Below, piece after piece: positions 50,232 through 62,970 of a stretch of 64,000 nucleotides of DNA. The translations under genes were made by a program, and so were the position numbers. The stretch comes from Ferrimonas sediminum. GTDB lineage: Bacteria; Pseudomonadota; Gammaproteobacteria; Enterobacterales; Shewanellaceae. How positions within the stretch are numbered: position 1 is the first letter of the stretch; the number at the start of each line of letters is the position of its first letter. The DNA lies in NCBI RefSeq assembly GCF_900100175.1, contig NZ_FNEM01000011.1, positions 1 through 64,000 of the forward strand. The letters run 5' to 3'. The notes below the pieces were generated by a model. That model worked only from the letters and a program-made list of their open reading frames with translations. It was not told the DNA's origin and did not search any database.

Positions 50232-50340
50232 GGTCTGGTATCCTTGTTCGGTATCTCTATGGGATTGCTGACTATATTAATTGCAGGAAACAGAAATAAA
50301 ATTGCATAATATCGGTCAAACCTATCTAAGGATTAGAACT

Positions 50341-51291
50341 ATGTACCGGCCTCATTCGACCCTGGAGCAGTGGCGCATCCTCCAAGCTGTGGTGGATTAT
50401 GGTGGTTATGCCCATGCCGCCGCCGCCCTGAACAAAAGCCAGAGCTCCCTCAACCACGCGGTGGCCAAGTTGCAGCAGCAACTGGGCGTGCAGCTGCTTC
50501 GCGTCAAGGGGCGTAAGGCTGAGTTGACCGAAGAGGGCAAGGTACTGCTGCGCCGCTCCAGACAACTGACTCAACAGATTGAGCAACTGGAACAGTTGGC
50601 CAGCAACATGGAACAGGGCTGGGAGCACGAGCTGATCATCTCCCGCGAAAGCATCTACCCGTCCCAGTACCTGTTTGATGCCCTATCCCGCTTCTATCCG
50701 GAAAGCCGGGGTACCCGCGTCACCGTCATCGACAACATCATCAGCGGCAGCAGCGATGCCATCATCAACCGCAGCGCCGACCTGGTGATCACCGGTCATG
50801 TGCCCCCCGGTCATCTGGGCACGCCGTTGGCGATGATCCAAATGCTCCTCTGCTGTCACCCCAACCATCCGTTGACCCGTGAACAGACCGTGGACTCCGG
50901 GCGACTGGAGCGAGAGTTGCAGATTGTAATTCGGGACACCGGCACCGCCGCCCGCGACAGCGATAAAGATGTCGGTTGGTTGAAAGCCAAGGAGCGCTGG
51001 ACCGTCAGCCACTTTTTCGATGCCATCGACATTCTGAAACAGGGTGTGGGGTTCTGCTGGATACCGGATCACATGGCGTCAGAAGCGCTGGCCAGTGGCG
51101 ACCTGGTGTCGTTGTACTCCAGCGTCGAAAAACACCTGATCCCCCTGACTCTGGTGATTCCAAACCAGGATAACCTGGGACCGGCCGGCAAGCGCTTTGC
51201 CGAGATCCTGAAACAGTGCAGCCCGCTGACCAGCACCCAGCCCATCGCTGGCACCACCACCTCGGCTCGGGGGCCGGATTTTGACGCCTGA
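50341..51291 (+). CDS. LysR family transcriptional regulator
   Basis: A 316-residue LysR protein with an N-terminal HTH (GGYAHAAAALNKSQSSLNHAVAKLQ). The effector domain follows (IISRESIYPSQYLFDAL). The ATG at 50341 gives a standard LysR start. Divergent from azoR with 109 bp between the starts, so it probably controls it. Confidence 0.92.
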   Translation: MYRPHSTLEQWRILQAVVDYGGYAHAAAALNKSQSSLNHAVAKLQQQLGVQLLRVKGRKAELTEEGKVLLRRSRQLTQQIEQLEQLASNMEQGWEHELIISRESIYPSQYLFDALSRFYPESRGTRVTVIDNIISGSSDAIINRSADLVITGHVPPGHLGTPLAMIQMLLCCHPNHPLTREQTVDSGRLERELQIVIRDTGTAARDSDKDVGWLKAKERWTVSHFFDAIDILKQGVGFCWIPDHMASEALASGDLVSLYSSVEKHLIPLTLVIPNQDNLGPAGKRFAEILKQCSPLTSTQPIAGTTTSARGPDFDA

Positions 51292-51492
51292 GCACCAGGT
51301 TTACAGGGCCGGCGAAACCAAATCGCCGCCACTGCATTGCTGATCGCCGAGGCCGTCAATCAACCATTGATGTAACTGACGCACCGCCGGGCTCAGGCAA
51401 CGGCGGTCATGCCGGCGCCCACCGCCTGTAGGAGACGGGAAACACGAAAGGCAAAAAATTGTCGTTGAGGGGGGCTAGGGAGTAACGAAAAG

Positions 51493-51516
51493 AAAAAAAA
51501 GGGCACCGGAGTGCCC
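51493..51516 (-). terminator. Terminator of the thiamine operon
   Basis: Minus strand: GGGCAC/GTGCCC stem, 4-nt loop (51516-51501), followed by eight Ts (51500-51493). It lies about 22 bp after the thiH stop. Confidence 0.88.
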
Positions 51517-51538
51517 CTGCCGCTGAGAAAACCTGCCT

Positions 51539-52654
51539 CTAGTGACCGGTAAGGGCCCGGTCCCAGTCCTTCCATACCGGCGTCAGCCCTGCCGCCTCGA
51601 TGGCGCTGGCCACCCGTTTCGGTGACCGGGCATCATCAATGGAGAACTGGGCCAGATCCTCGCTGGTGTCGGCATAGCCCCCCGGCCGGGTGCTGGATCC
51701 CGCGCTCATGGTGGTCGGTCCCAGGGTCATCACATGGTCCCTGAAGCTGGCCGACTCCCGGGTCGACAGCGACAACTCCAACTCCGGTCCAAACAGCCGC
51801 AAGGCACAGATCAGCTGCAACAGTTCGCGCTCCCCAAGCGGGCTGACGGGCTCCACCCCGCCGGTGCAGGGCCGTAACCTGGGGAAAGAAACCGAATAGC
51901 GACTGCGCCAGTAGCGGCGCTGCAGGTAATCCAGGTGCAGGGCCACCATGGCCGCTTCCACCCGCCAATTGGCCAAACCGAACAGCGCGCCGATGCCGAT
52001 TTTATCCACGCCGGCTTCACCGAGTCGATCCGGCGTCTCCAGTCGATAACGAAAGTCCTGCTTGTTACCGCGCAGATGGTGCCGGGCATAGGTAGAACGG
52101 TGATAGCTTTCCTGATACACCATCACCGCATCCAGTCCCAGTTGCCTGAGCTCACGGTAGTGTTGGGCTTGCAGCGGCTGCACCTCCATCATCACCGTCG
52201 AAAACCGGGCCTTGATTTTCGGCAACACCCGCCGGAAGTAATCCATCCCCACCTTGGTCTGATGTTCACCGGTTACCAGCAGGATGGCATCGAAGCCCAT
52301 TGCTTTGATGGCATCCATCTCCCTGCCCAGCTCGTCATCGGTGAGGGTGTGACGTTTAATGCGGTTGCTCATGGCAAAGCCGCAGTAATCGCACTCGTTG
52401 GCGCACAGGTTGGACAGGTACAGCGGCACATACAGACCCATGGTGTTGCCAAAGCGCTGGCGGGTCAGCGCCTTGGAGCGCGTGGCCATCGACTCGAGAT
52501 AGGGCGCGGCCGCCGGCGAGACCAGCGCCATAAACCCCCGCCAATCCAGTCTGGGACTCGCCAGGGCCTGCCTGACCTCGGCCTCGGTGGTGGCATTGAT
52601 GGTCAGGGCCAGATGCTCCCACTGCTGCTGTTGCCACAGATCATAAAAGCTCAT
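51539..52654 (-). CDS. thiH: 2-Iminoacetate synthase ThiH
   Basis: A 371-residue radical SAM enzyme that cleaves tyrosine to give dehydroglycine for thiazole synthesis. The cluster motif is CANECDYCGF (C-x3-C-x2-C), preceded by YVPLYLSN. Last gene of the thi operon. Confidence 0.97.
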   Translation of the reverse strand: MSFYDLWQQQQWEHLALTINATTEAEVRQALASPRLDWRGFMALVSPAAAPYLESMATRSKALTRQRFGNTMGLYVPLYLSNLCANECDYCGFAMSNRIKRHTLTDDELGREMDAIKAMGFDAILLVTGEHQTKVGMDYFRRVLPKIKARFSTVMMEVQPLQAQHYRELRQLGLDAVMVYQESYHRSTYARHHLRGNKQDFRYRLETPDRLGEAGVDKIGIGALFGLANWRVEAAMVALHLDYLQRRYWRSRYSVSFPRLRPCTGGVEPVSPLGERELLQLICALRLFGPELELSLSTRESASFRDHVMTLGPTTMSAGSSTRPGGYADTSEDLAQFSIDDARSPKRVASAIEAAGLTPVWKDWDRALTGH

Positions 52655-52657
52655 GGG

Positions 52658-53419
52658 CTACCCCAGAAATCCGGTCAGCGGGCTGGAGGCGTTGGCCTCG
52701 GCAGAAACTTGACCCAACCCCGCCTCATAGGCCTGGCGCCCGACCTGCACCGCGCCTTTGAACGCGCGGGCCATGACCACCGGATCCCGGGCAACGGCGA
52801 TGGCGGTATTCACCAACACCGCGTCGGCCCCCAACTCCATCGCTTCGGCGGCATGGGAAGGAGCGCCAATCCCGGCGTCCACCACCACAGGGACGCCAGC
52901 CTGTTCAATAACGATCCGTAAGAACTCGCGGGTGGTCAGTCCCTGATTGCTGCCGATGGGCGCCCCAAGCGGCATCACTGCGGCACAACCCACCTCCTCC
53001 AGCCGTTTACACAGCACAGGATCGGCATGGCAGTAAGGCAACACCACAAAACCTTCCCGGCACAGTTGCTCCGCCGCCTTGAGGGTTTCAATGGGATCCG
53101 GCAGCAGATAGCGGGGATCCGGATGGATCTCCAATTTCAGCCAGTGGGTGCCCAGGGCCTCACGGGCCAGGTGCGCCGCGTACACCGCTTCCTCTGCGGT
53201 CTTGGCCCCCGAGGTGTTGGGTAACAAGTCGACCCCTAACTCCCGAATCGGGCCATACAAGTCGCCACGGCCACCACTGAGGTCGACCCGCTTCAGTGCC
53301 AGGGTAACCAGTTGCGATTCACTGGCCGCCAGGGCGTCGACCATCAGCGCGTCTGAGGAAAATTTTCCGGTGCCACTGAACAACCGGGATTCAAAGGTTT
53401 TATCGGCAATGGTTAGCAC
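52658..53419 (-). CDS. thiG: Thiazole synthase ThiG
   Basis: A 253-residue TIM-barrel enzyme. [19 protein letters not shown] at the N-terminus, [16 protein letters not shown] with the Schiff-base Lys, [14 protein letters not shown] and [19 protein letters not shown]. The GTG at 53419 follows AGGAGG by 5 nt and is 1 nt after the thiS stop. It makes the thiazole phosphate with ThiS thiocarboxylate. Confidence 0.97.
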   Translation of the reverse strand: MLTIADKTFESRLFSGTGKFSSDALMVDALAASESQLVTLALKRVDLSGGRGDLYGPIRELGVDLLPNTSGAKTAEEAVYAAHLAREALGTHWLKLEIHPDPRYLLPDPIETLKAAEQLCREGFVVLPYCHADPVLCKRLEEVGCAAVMPLGAPIGSNQGLTTREFLRIVIEQAGVPVVVDAGIGAPSHAAEAMELGADAVLVNTAIAVARDPVVMARAFKGAVQVGRQAYEAGLGQVSAEANASSPLTGFLG

Positions 53420-53420
53420 A

Positions 53421-53621
53421 TCAGCCTCCTGCAATTACGCTGAAAATATCGACGCTGTCGCCGTCATTAAGTGGGGTCTGTGCCCACTGTGTCCGGGGCA
53501 CGATGCGGCTGTTGACCGCCACCGCCACACCGGGCTGTTGCTGATTCAGTTGCGTGAGCAACCCGGACAGGGCCATGGGATCGATAGCCATGGGCTCACC
53601 GTTGACCTCGAGCTTGATCAT
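53421..53621 (-). CDS. thiS: Sulfur carrier protein ThiS
   Basis: A 66-residue ubiquitin-fold protein starting [11 protein letters not shown] and ending in the required Gly-Gly (FSVIAGG). It overlaps thiF by 4 nt (ATGA). Confidence 0.97.
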   Translation of the reverse strand: MIKLEVNGEPMAIDPMALSGLLTQLNQQQPGVAVAVNSRIVPRTQWAQTPLNDGDSVDIFSVIAGG

Positions 53622-54350
53622 TGCGGTTCTCCACACACAGAACATTGCGGCTGCCGCGTCAGGCCAAACGAGCGCCAACTCAGGGTGTGAGCGTCAAAAC
53701 GCTGCACCTGGTCGACAGGTACCGTAAGCCCAAGTAAACATCGGATGGCGATCAGCGCCTGCATACCGGCCACCGCCGTTAATACCGGTCCGGCCACCCC
53801 CGCCTCGCGGCAACTTTTGGGCGTCAGCGTCTCCGACGGCGGACTGAAACAGGCAAAGCACGCCCCTTGGCCATCCACCAGTTGAAGTTGCCCCTGCCAC
53901 CCCACCGCTGCTGCGGTGACCAACGGCAGCCCCAGTGCGACACAGTGGCGATTGATGCAGTGACGGGCGTCGAGGTTATCGGTGCAATCCAGCACCAGAT
54001 CCACCCCCTCAAGCAGCGATGGTAGTGACGCGTCATCGGCCATTGCCACCACCGCCTCGACCCGCAGGGCCGGATTGTGTACCTCGGCCCAGGCCTTGGC
54101 CGCCCGCACCTTGGCCAGACCCTGCTGCTGTGGCTGGTACAGCCATTGCCGTGGCAGGTTAGACAGAGATACGGTATCGGCGTCAATCAACCGCAAGCGG
54201 CCGACGCCGGCTCCAGCCAGGTTGACCAGTGCCGGCACCCCCAGGCCACCGACACCGATGATGGCGACGCACTTCTCGGCCAGCGCCTGCTGGCCCCGTT
54301 CGCCCCAGTCCGCCAGCAGCAGTTGACGGCCAAATCGCAGGTATTCGTCA

Positions 54351-54361
<11 letters not shown>
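53618..54361 (-). CDS. thiF: ThiS adenylyltransferase ThiF
   Basis: A 247-residue E1-like enzyme. [16 protein letters not shown], the nucleotide motif [26 protein letters not shown], and two zinc CxxC pairs (CFACF, CSVCGE). The ATG at 54361 follows GGGAGG and overlaps thiDE by 11 nt. It adenylates the C-terminus of ThiS. Confidence 0.96.
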
Positions 54362-57974
<3,613 letters not shown>

Positions 57975-57986
57975 TTCTGGCTGTAG

Positions 57987-58068
57987 CTTGTTTTCCTACG
58001 CAGGTACTAACCTGTTCAGGTTCCACGGATTCCGCAATGCGGTCTCAGCCCTAGGGCACTCCGACAAG
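57987..58068 (-). promoter_or_regulatory. TPP riboswitch (THI element) of the thiC operon
   Basis: Minus-strand sequence carries the THI-box parts in order: CGGAGTGCC, GGCTGAGA, then CCGTGGAACCTGAACAGG and TTAGTACCTGCGTAGG, ending AAACAAG that pairs with the opening CTTGT. It lies 128 bp before thiC and should turn down the operon when TPP is high. Confidence 0.96.
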
Positions 58069-58205
58069 ACCCGGGAAGTATAGGAAGTTGGTAAACCGGA
58101 AACAAGTCCCGACTATCAGGTTTGTTACAACCAGGCCGACCGCGCCCCGGTGCTCGAACCGCCCTTAACTGCTGTACCGGCGGCACTGGCCCAAAGGATC
58201 CGGAC

Positions 58206-58598
58206 TCAACGGCCCGCGGCCGACGCCTGCAGCAATTCGGCCATTTTCTGATGCACCAGATTGATGGCTTTCAGGGGGCGAATCATCACCTTAAATTCGG
58301 CGATCTGGCCGTCATCGTTCCAGGTAATCAAGTCAACGCCGTTGATCTCGACACCATCGACCTCGGTAACAAACTCCAGCGACAGGCGGTTGCCGCCATC
58401 GATTTTGTTCACGTAGCGGAACGACGGCGTCATCAGAATTGAAAATGCCGCCTGCAGGTAGGCGCAGGTGATCGCCTTGCCCCGCTGCGGGGTGTGTACC
58501 ACCGGGCTGTGAAAACACACCTCGTCCGCCAGCAATTGCGGCAGGCTCGATACGTCACCGCTGCTTATCAGAGTATTCCAGCGCTCCATTGGGGTCAT
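58206..58598 (-). CDS. SnoaL-like nuclear transport factor 2 fold protein
   Basis: A 130-residue NTF2-fold protein: MERWNTLISSGDVSSLPQLL, DEVCFHSPVVHTPQRGK, VNGVDLITWNDDGQIAEFKVMIRP. Such proteins are diverse; no activity can be assigned. The ATG at 58598 follows GGAG by 6 nt. Upstream lies the TPP riboswitch on the same strand, but it is not part of that operon as it lies before it. Confidence 0.82.
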   Translation of the reverse strand: MTPMERWNTLISSGDVSSLPQLLADEVCFHSPVVHTPQRGKAITCAYLQAAFSILMTPSFRYVNKIDGGNRLSLEFVTEVDGVEINGVDLITWNDDGQIAEFKVMIRPLKAINLVHQKMAELLQASAAGR

Positions 58599-58844
58599 TT
58601 TTTTCTCCATCCAGGATGTTGACTCATATTCCAACCATCAAGATTACCGAAGATCACCCACATTTCAATACAGATACCAACAGATTGCATCGGTAATAAC
58701 TATTGTTTTCCAGCGCAAACAGGGTGCCATTAGCGGGGTAAATAGCGATATCCCTCTGCGCAATTTGTCCGCGACACGCCGTATCTCTTGAGAGCAAACC
58801 TTTGACGGTTTATTCTACCCCGCTAATTATAAGGAGTTTGCCCA

Positions 58845-59498
58845 TTGAGCCCCCTGCAAGAACGTTCCGTTTTTCTGTTTGACCTCGACAACACCCTGTA
58901 CCATCCCGAAGCCGGTATCCTCGATCAGGTCGGATCGCGCATGAAGCATTATGTTGCCGATAAACTGGCGCTGAGCCCGGAGCAGGCCACCGAGCTCTGC
59001 TTTGGTTACTACCACAAGTACGGCGGTACCCTGCGCGGATTGCAACAACACCACCCGGAAGTCGATCTGGACGATTTCAGCGTCTATGCCCATGACGTCG
59101 ACACGTCAAAACTGCATCACAACCCCGCTCTGGCAGAACAGCTGAACGCCCTGTCGCAAAAGCGGTATATCTTTACCAATGCGGCCCTGCCCTATGCCCG
59201 TCGCCTGATGGAGATCATCGGCATCGAAGACTGCTTTGATGGCATCTTTTCGGTCGAGGATACCGGTTACAAGATGAAGCCCGATCCCCATGCCTATGAG
59301 CAGATCGCCCGCAAATTTGGCTTTCAAGGCAGCGACGCGGTGATGTTTGACGATCAACCCTCCAACCTGGATACCGCGCAAACCTTTGGTATTCGTACCG
59401 TGTTGGTGAACCGCCCGGATGTAAGTCAGCACAATGCCTGTTACGCCACCAGCTCTTTGGCTCACTTTTTGCGCAAACTCAATCAGATCCAGCCCTGA
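58845..59498 (+). CDS. Pyrimidine 5'-nucleotidase (HAD superfamily)
   Basis: A 217-residue HAD phosphatase: DLDNTLYHPEAGI (motif I), IFTNAALPYARR (motif II), KMKPDPHAY (motif III) and VMFDDQPSNL (motif IV). The pattern fits the SDT1-like pyrimidine 5'-nucleotidase group. TTG start at 58845 follows AAGGAG by 8 nt; no other start is plausible in frame. Confidence 0.9.
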   Translation: MSPLQERSVFLFDLDNTLYHPEAGILDQVGSRMKHYVADKLALSPEQATELCFGYYHKYGGTLRGLQQHHPEVDLDDFSVYAHDVDTSKLHHNPALAEQLNALSQKRYIFTNAALPYARRLMEIIGIEDCFDGIFSVEDTGYKMKPDPHAYEQIARKFGFQGSDAVMFDDQPSNLDTAQTFGIRTVLVNRPDVSQHNACYATSSLAHFLRKLNQIQP

Positions 59499-59653
59499 CA
59501 GCGCAGGCCAGCCACAAAAAAGCAGATAAGTGCAGCTAACATTGCTGTGTAAGTGCACTATGCCCTATGCTGAATGAAGCGCTATGGTTCCCCCCGATGA
59601 GGGTGAACACCGTTTGATTTTGCATTTTGGGATCGCACATGGACTGGCAGAGA

Positions 59654-59709
59654 CCGACTTGCCCCTCTTCGGGGCAACGTGAATGCCCCGCCTCTCCGAG
59701 TCGGGGGCA
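59654..59709 (+). promoter_or_regulatory. Folded leader that may cover the galK-like ribosome binding site
   Basis: Three stems are seen: TTGCCCC/GGGGCAA (59659-59677), TGCCCC/GGGGCA (59684-59709) and CCGACT/AGTCGG (59654-59659 with 59699-59704). The G-rich stretch 59703-59707 is the likely Shine-Dalgarno of the galK-like gene and is paired in the second stem. Confidence 0.45.
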
Positions 59710-59714
59710 GACTT

Positions 59715-60872
59715 ATGACTTCTCTTTGGGATAATCTCAGCCGCCGCTTTCAGCGACAATACGGCCAGGCTGCCCATGCCCTGTATCATGCCCCGGGCCG
59801 GGTCAACCTGATGGGCGCCTCCACCAGTGCCCAAAATGGCTTTGTACTGCCCTGCGCCATTGGGTTTGGCACCACGCTAATAATGGCACCGACCCGAGGC
59901 AACAAGGTTAATGCCGGCCAGAGCGACGACCCGTCACAGCAAGTCAGCTGGGATCCGGATCATTTTCCGCCCACGTCAGATCGAGATCCAATGTGGATCA
60001 ATCACATTCAAGGCGTATTAATGGCGCTCAGAGCCCGGGGCTACCGGCTGACCGGTCTGAATATCATGGTGCATGCATCCCTGCCTCCCGGGGTGGCCCT
60101 TGAAGACAGCGCCTCGTTGGGGGTAGCATTGACCTATGGCCTCAATGACCTGTTTCACCTTGGGCTGTCGCCCCAGGGCATCGCCCAGGTCAGCCAGCAG
60201 GCAAAACGGGAGGTGAATGCCCGCCAGGACAGTCTCGTGGATCCCTTGATCAGTGCCATCGCTTCCGAGAATCACGCAACACTCATTGACTGCAAAACAC
60301 TCAGTTGGCAAGGCATCCCCATGCCGGACTCTGCGCACCTGGTGGTGTTCAATATCCAGGGCGGCATGAGCCCGCACTGGCACCTTGAGCAGGAGCGTCA
60401 ACGGCAGTGTTCACAGGCGGCGTGCTACTTTAACCAGCCGTCCCTGAGAGAGGTGTCCCTCGACCAACTCAATGCCGGCCGCCAGCAGATGCCGCCGCAG
60501 CTGTTCCGACGAGCCCGCCACGTGATCAGCGAGAACCAGCGGGTACTGGCATTGGCCGATGCATTGGTGCAGCAGGATTACCGAGCCATAGGCCAGCTGA
60601 TGGCCAGCTCACACCAATCGCTAAGCGGGGATTTTGAGCTTGCCAGTCCGGCCATCGACGCCCTGGTCGGGATCACCCGTTCGGCACTGGGCGATCAGGG
60701 CGGCGTTCGCATGAATGGCATAGGCTGCTACGGAGATGTGGTTGCGCTGATGCCTGAGACGATAAAATCAGCGGTTATTAAGCAAGTTATGCAAGAATAT
60801 CCCAAACAATCCGAGCTTTATGCTACCTTCATCAGCACAAGAGCCAGTTCAGGAGCCTGTCGTGTCCGTTAA
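59715..60872 (+). CDS. Galactokinase-like GHMP protein with eroded motifs
   Basis: A 385-residue protein with the galactokinase layout and overall length. Start APGRVNLMGASTSAQNGFVLP (split here) lines up with the GalK signature GRVNLIGEHTDYNDGFVLP, but the GEHTDYN core reads GASTSAQ (residues 34-40), losing the Glu and Asp that bind galactose. The phosphate loop PxGxGLSSSAS reads PPGVALEDSASL (124-135). Motif 3 GGGFGG reads NGIGCYGD (334-341). The catalytic Asp is kept (SLVDPLISA, Asp176). It overlaps galM by 11 nt, in frame and intact. Active galactokinase is doubtful. Confidence 0.75.
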   Translation: MTSLWDNLSRRFQRQYGQAAHALYHAPGRVNLMGASTSAQNGFVLPCAIGFGTTLIMAPTRGNKVNAGQSDDPSQQVSWDPDHFPPTSDRDPMWINHIQGVLMALRARGYRLTGLNIMVHASLPPGVALEDSASLGVALTYGLNDLFHLGLSPQGIAQVSQQAKREVNARQDSLVDPLISAIASENHATLIDCKTLSWQGIPMPDSAHLVVFNIQGGMSPHWHLEQERQRQCSQAACYFNQPSLREVSLDQLNAGRQQMPPQLFRRARHVISENQRVLALADALVQQDYRAIGQLMASSHQSLSGDFELASPAIDALVGITRSALGDQGGVRMNGIGCYGDVVALMPETIKSAVIKQVMQEYPKQSELYATFISTRASSGACRVR

Positions 60873-61890
60873 GATCACCCCACTGTCCCCCTGGGAGCAT
60901 TACCGCGTCGGTGAGCTGCCAAGAATTCAGATTGAAAATGACCATCTGCGCCTGGAGGTGCTGGCGCTGGGTGGCATCGTACGCAAACTGGAACTGAAGC
61001 GACCGGATGGCCGCTGGCAAAACCTGGTACTGGGCTGCGACAGCGCGGGCGATTACCTGTCCCAGAAAGCCTGCCTTGGCTCTGTGGTGGGCCGCTGGGC
61101 CAACCGAATCGCCAATGGCCGCTGCCTGGTAGACGGTTACGAGCTGGAGCTGGATGCCAACCTCTATCCCCATCATCTTCACGGTGGATTGGCGGGATTT
61201 CACCACAAGGTGTTTTCCCTGACACCCATCGACGATGGCATCAAACTGACCCTCACCAGTGCCCACGGTGAAGCCGGCTTCCCCGGTAACCTGCAGCTGG
61301 AGGTGTTCTATCGCCTAAAAGGCAGCCAGTGGCTGGTTACCATGAACGCCGAGGTTGACCGCCCCTGTCCGGTTAATCTGACCCAGCACAGCTACTTTAA
61401 CCTCGGCGGCCCCATCACCGGTTATCAACTGTACAGCAACGCCCCCTACATCGTCATGACCGACAAGGAGGGCATTCCGGTGACACTGGAGGAGACCAGC
61501 CGCAACCCGCTGGATCTCAACCCCAACCCCACTATCGGTGAACTGATGGACCAGCCATTAGAAGCACTGCGCCAGGTGGGCGGACTGGATCACTGCTACC
61601 TGTGGCCCGACGACGATGCCAAGGTCAAGCCCCGGGCGCAACTGCTGTCGCCGGCCTCCGGCATTAAGCTGACGCTTCACAGCGATCAACCCGGCTTGCA
61701 ACTGTACACAGGTAACCACCTGGGGGGCACGCCGGCCTACGATGGCAAGTGCTACAAACACCATCAGGGTATGGCACTGGAACCCGGTCTGTGGCCCGAT
61801 GCCCCCAACCAACCCGGGCACACCAAGGGGATATTGCGTCCTGGTGAGACCTATCAACACCATACGGTATACCAGTTCGATAACGTCTAA
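60862..61890 (+). CDS. galM: Aldose 1-epimerase (galactose mutarotase)
   Basis: A 342-residue mutarotase interconverting alpha and beta anomers. Motifs: NRIANGRCLVDG, HHLHGGLAGFHHKVF with the first catalytic His, VNLTQHSYFNLGG with the second, GGLDHCYLW, and ALEPGLWPDAPNQPGH with the catalytic Glu. The GTG at 60862 follows AGGAG by 6 nt. Coupled to the galK-like gene. Confidence 0.94.
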   Translation: MSVKITPLSPWEHYRVGELPRIQIENDHLRLEVLALGGIVRKLELKRPDGRWQNLVLGCDSAGDYLSQKACLGSVVGRWANRIANGRCLVDGYELELDANLYPHHLHGGLAGFHHKVFSLTPIDDGIKLTLTSAHGEAGFPGNLQLEVFYRLKGSQWLVTMNAEVDRPCPVNLTQHSYFNLGGPITGYQLYSNAPYIVMTDKEGIPVTLEETSRNPLDLNPNPTIGELMDQPLEALRQVGGLDHCYLWPDDDAKVKPRAQLLSPASGIKLTLHSDQPGLQLYTGNHLGGTPAYDGKCYKHHQGMALEPGLWPDAPNQPGHTKGILRPGETYQHHTVYQFDNV

Positions 61891-61907
61891 GCCCCTACCC
61901 ATATTGA

Positions 61908-61936
61908 AAAATCCGCCAACTGGCGGATTTTTTTTG
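61908..61936 (+). terminator. Intrinsic terminator after galM
   Basis: AAATCCGCCA/TGGCGGATTT, 2-nt loop, followed by a T-run to 61935. Confidence 0.92.
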
Positions 61937-61945
61937 CCCAACTTG

Positions 61946-61971
61946 TTGTACACAACTTGCTAACTTGTACA
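61946..61971. promoter_or_regulatory. TTGTACA direct repeats in the photolyase operon promoter
   Basis: TTGTACA at 61946-61952 and 61965-61971 (period 19 bp). The second is part of the palindrome TTGTACAA. Direct repeats with TGTACA-like cores are known for the CarH/LitR-type MerR regulators of photolyase and carotenoid genes, and the operon carries a MerR gene. Confidence 0.6.
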
Positions 61972-62016
61972 ACTATGGTCTAGGTTTATCCTTAAAGTTA
62001 TACATAAGGAGAGGCT

Positions 62017-62970
62017 ATGTACAAGTTTGATCGGCACCAAATTCAAGTGGGGATCAGCGCCTGTCTGTTGGGACAGAAAGTACGCTTTGACGGCGGCCAC
62101 AAACAGAGCCGCTTCTGCCAGGACGACCTGGGCCAGCATGTGCACTTTCGCGCTATCTGCCCCGAGGTAGCCATCGGTATGGGCACCCCTCGCCAAACCA
62201 TTCGGCTGGTGGCCGCAGACAAGGTTCGAGTGAAGGCCTCGGACGGCAGTTTTGACGTCACCGAGCCCCTAACAGAGTTTTCCCGCTCTACATCGGCCAC
62301 CCTGGGCTATCTCAGCGGCTATGTGTTCTGCGCCAAATCTCCCACCTGCGGCATGGAGCGGGTCAGCCTGTATCAACCGGACAGCAACAACTCGGTCCGG
62401 GAGGGAATCGGCGTGTTCGCTCGGCGGATCATGATCGATCATCCCAACCTGCCGGTTGAGGAGAACGGCCGCCTCAATGATCACAACCTCAGAGAGAACT
62501 TCGTCACCCGGGTGTTTGCCTATCACGACTGGCAGCAACTGCGCCATCAAGGCCTCAGCGCCGACGCTCTGTACCGATTTCACGCCAGATACAAATACCT
62601 GCTGATGGCCCACGATCTGCAAGTGTACAAGACCCTGGGGCGCGAACTGGCAGACGCCGGCTCTGATCTGGCCCCCTTTGCCAACCGCTATGAGTCTCAG
62701 TTTATGGGGGCGCTGAAACAGCACGCCAACCGAAAGGCTCACACCAATGTTCTGCAGCACATTCAGGGCTACCTGAAGCGGGAGCTGAGCAGCAAAGAGC
62801 GCGTAGCCCTGGCAGAGTGTATCGATAAGTATCGCCGCGGCCTGCTGCCGCTGCTGGCCCCGATCTCTCTGCTGAAACACTACATGACCCTGTACCCCAA
62901 CTCCTACATCAGCGATCAGGTTTACCTGAATCCTCACCCGGAAGAGATGCAACTGCGTTATGAACACTGA
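62017..62970 (+). CDS. DUF523 + DUF1722 (YbgA-like) protein
   Basis: A 317-residue protein. Residues 1-155 are DUF523 (VGISACLLGQKVRFDGGHK, CPEVAIGMGTPRQTIRL, KSPTCGMERV). Residues about 165-310 are DUF1722 (FVTRVFAYHDWQQL, FHARYKYLLMAHDLQVYKTLGREL). Three Cys in the first domain may hold an iron-sulfur cluster. It is found next to photolyases in many bacteria; function is unknown. AAGGAG precedes the ATG and it overlaps the MerR gene by 11 nt. Confidence 0.92.
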   Translation: MYKFDRHQIQVGISACLLGQKVRFDGGHKQSRFCQDDLGQHVHFRAICPEVAIGMGTPRQTIRLVAADKVRVKASDGSFDVTEPLTEFSRSTSATLGYLSGYVFCAKSPTCGMERVSLYQPDSNNSVREGIGVFARRIMIDHPNLPVEENGRLNDHNLRENFVTRVFAYHDWQQLRHQGLSADALYRFHARYKYLLMAHDLQVYKTLGRELADAGSDLAPFANRYESQFMGALKQHANRKAHTNVLQHIQGYLKRELSSKERVALAECIDKYRRGLLPLLAPISLLKHYMTLYPNSYISDQVYLNPHPEEMQLRYEH

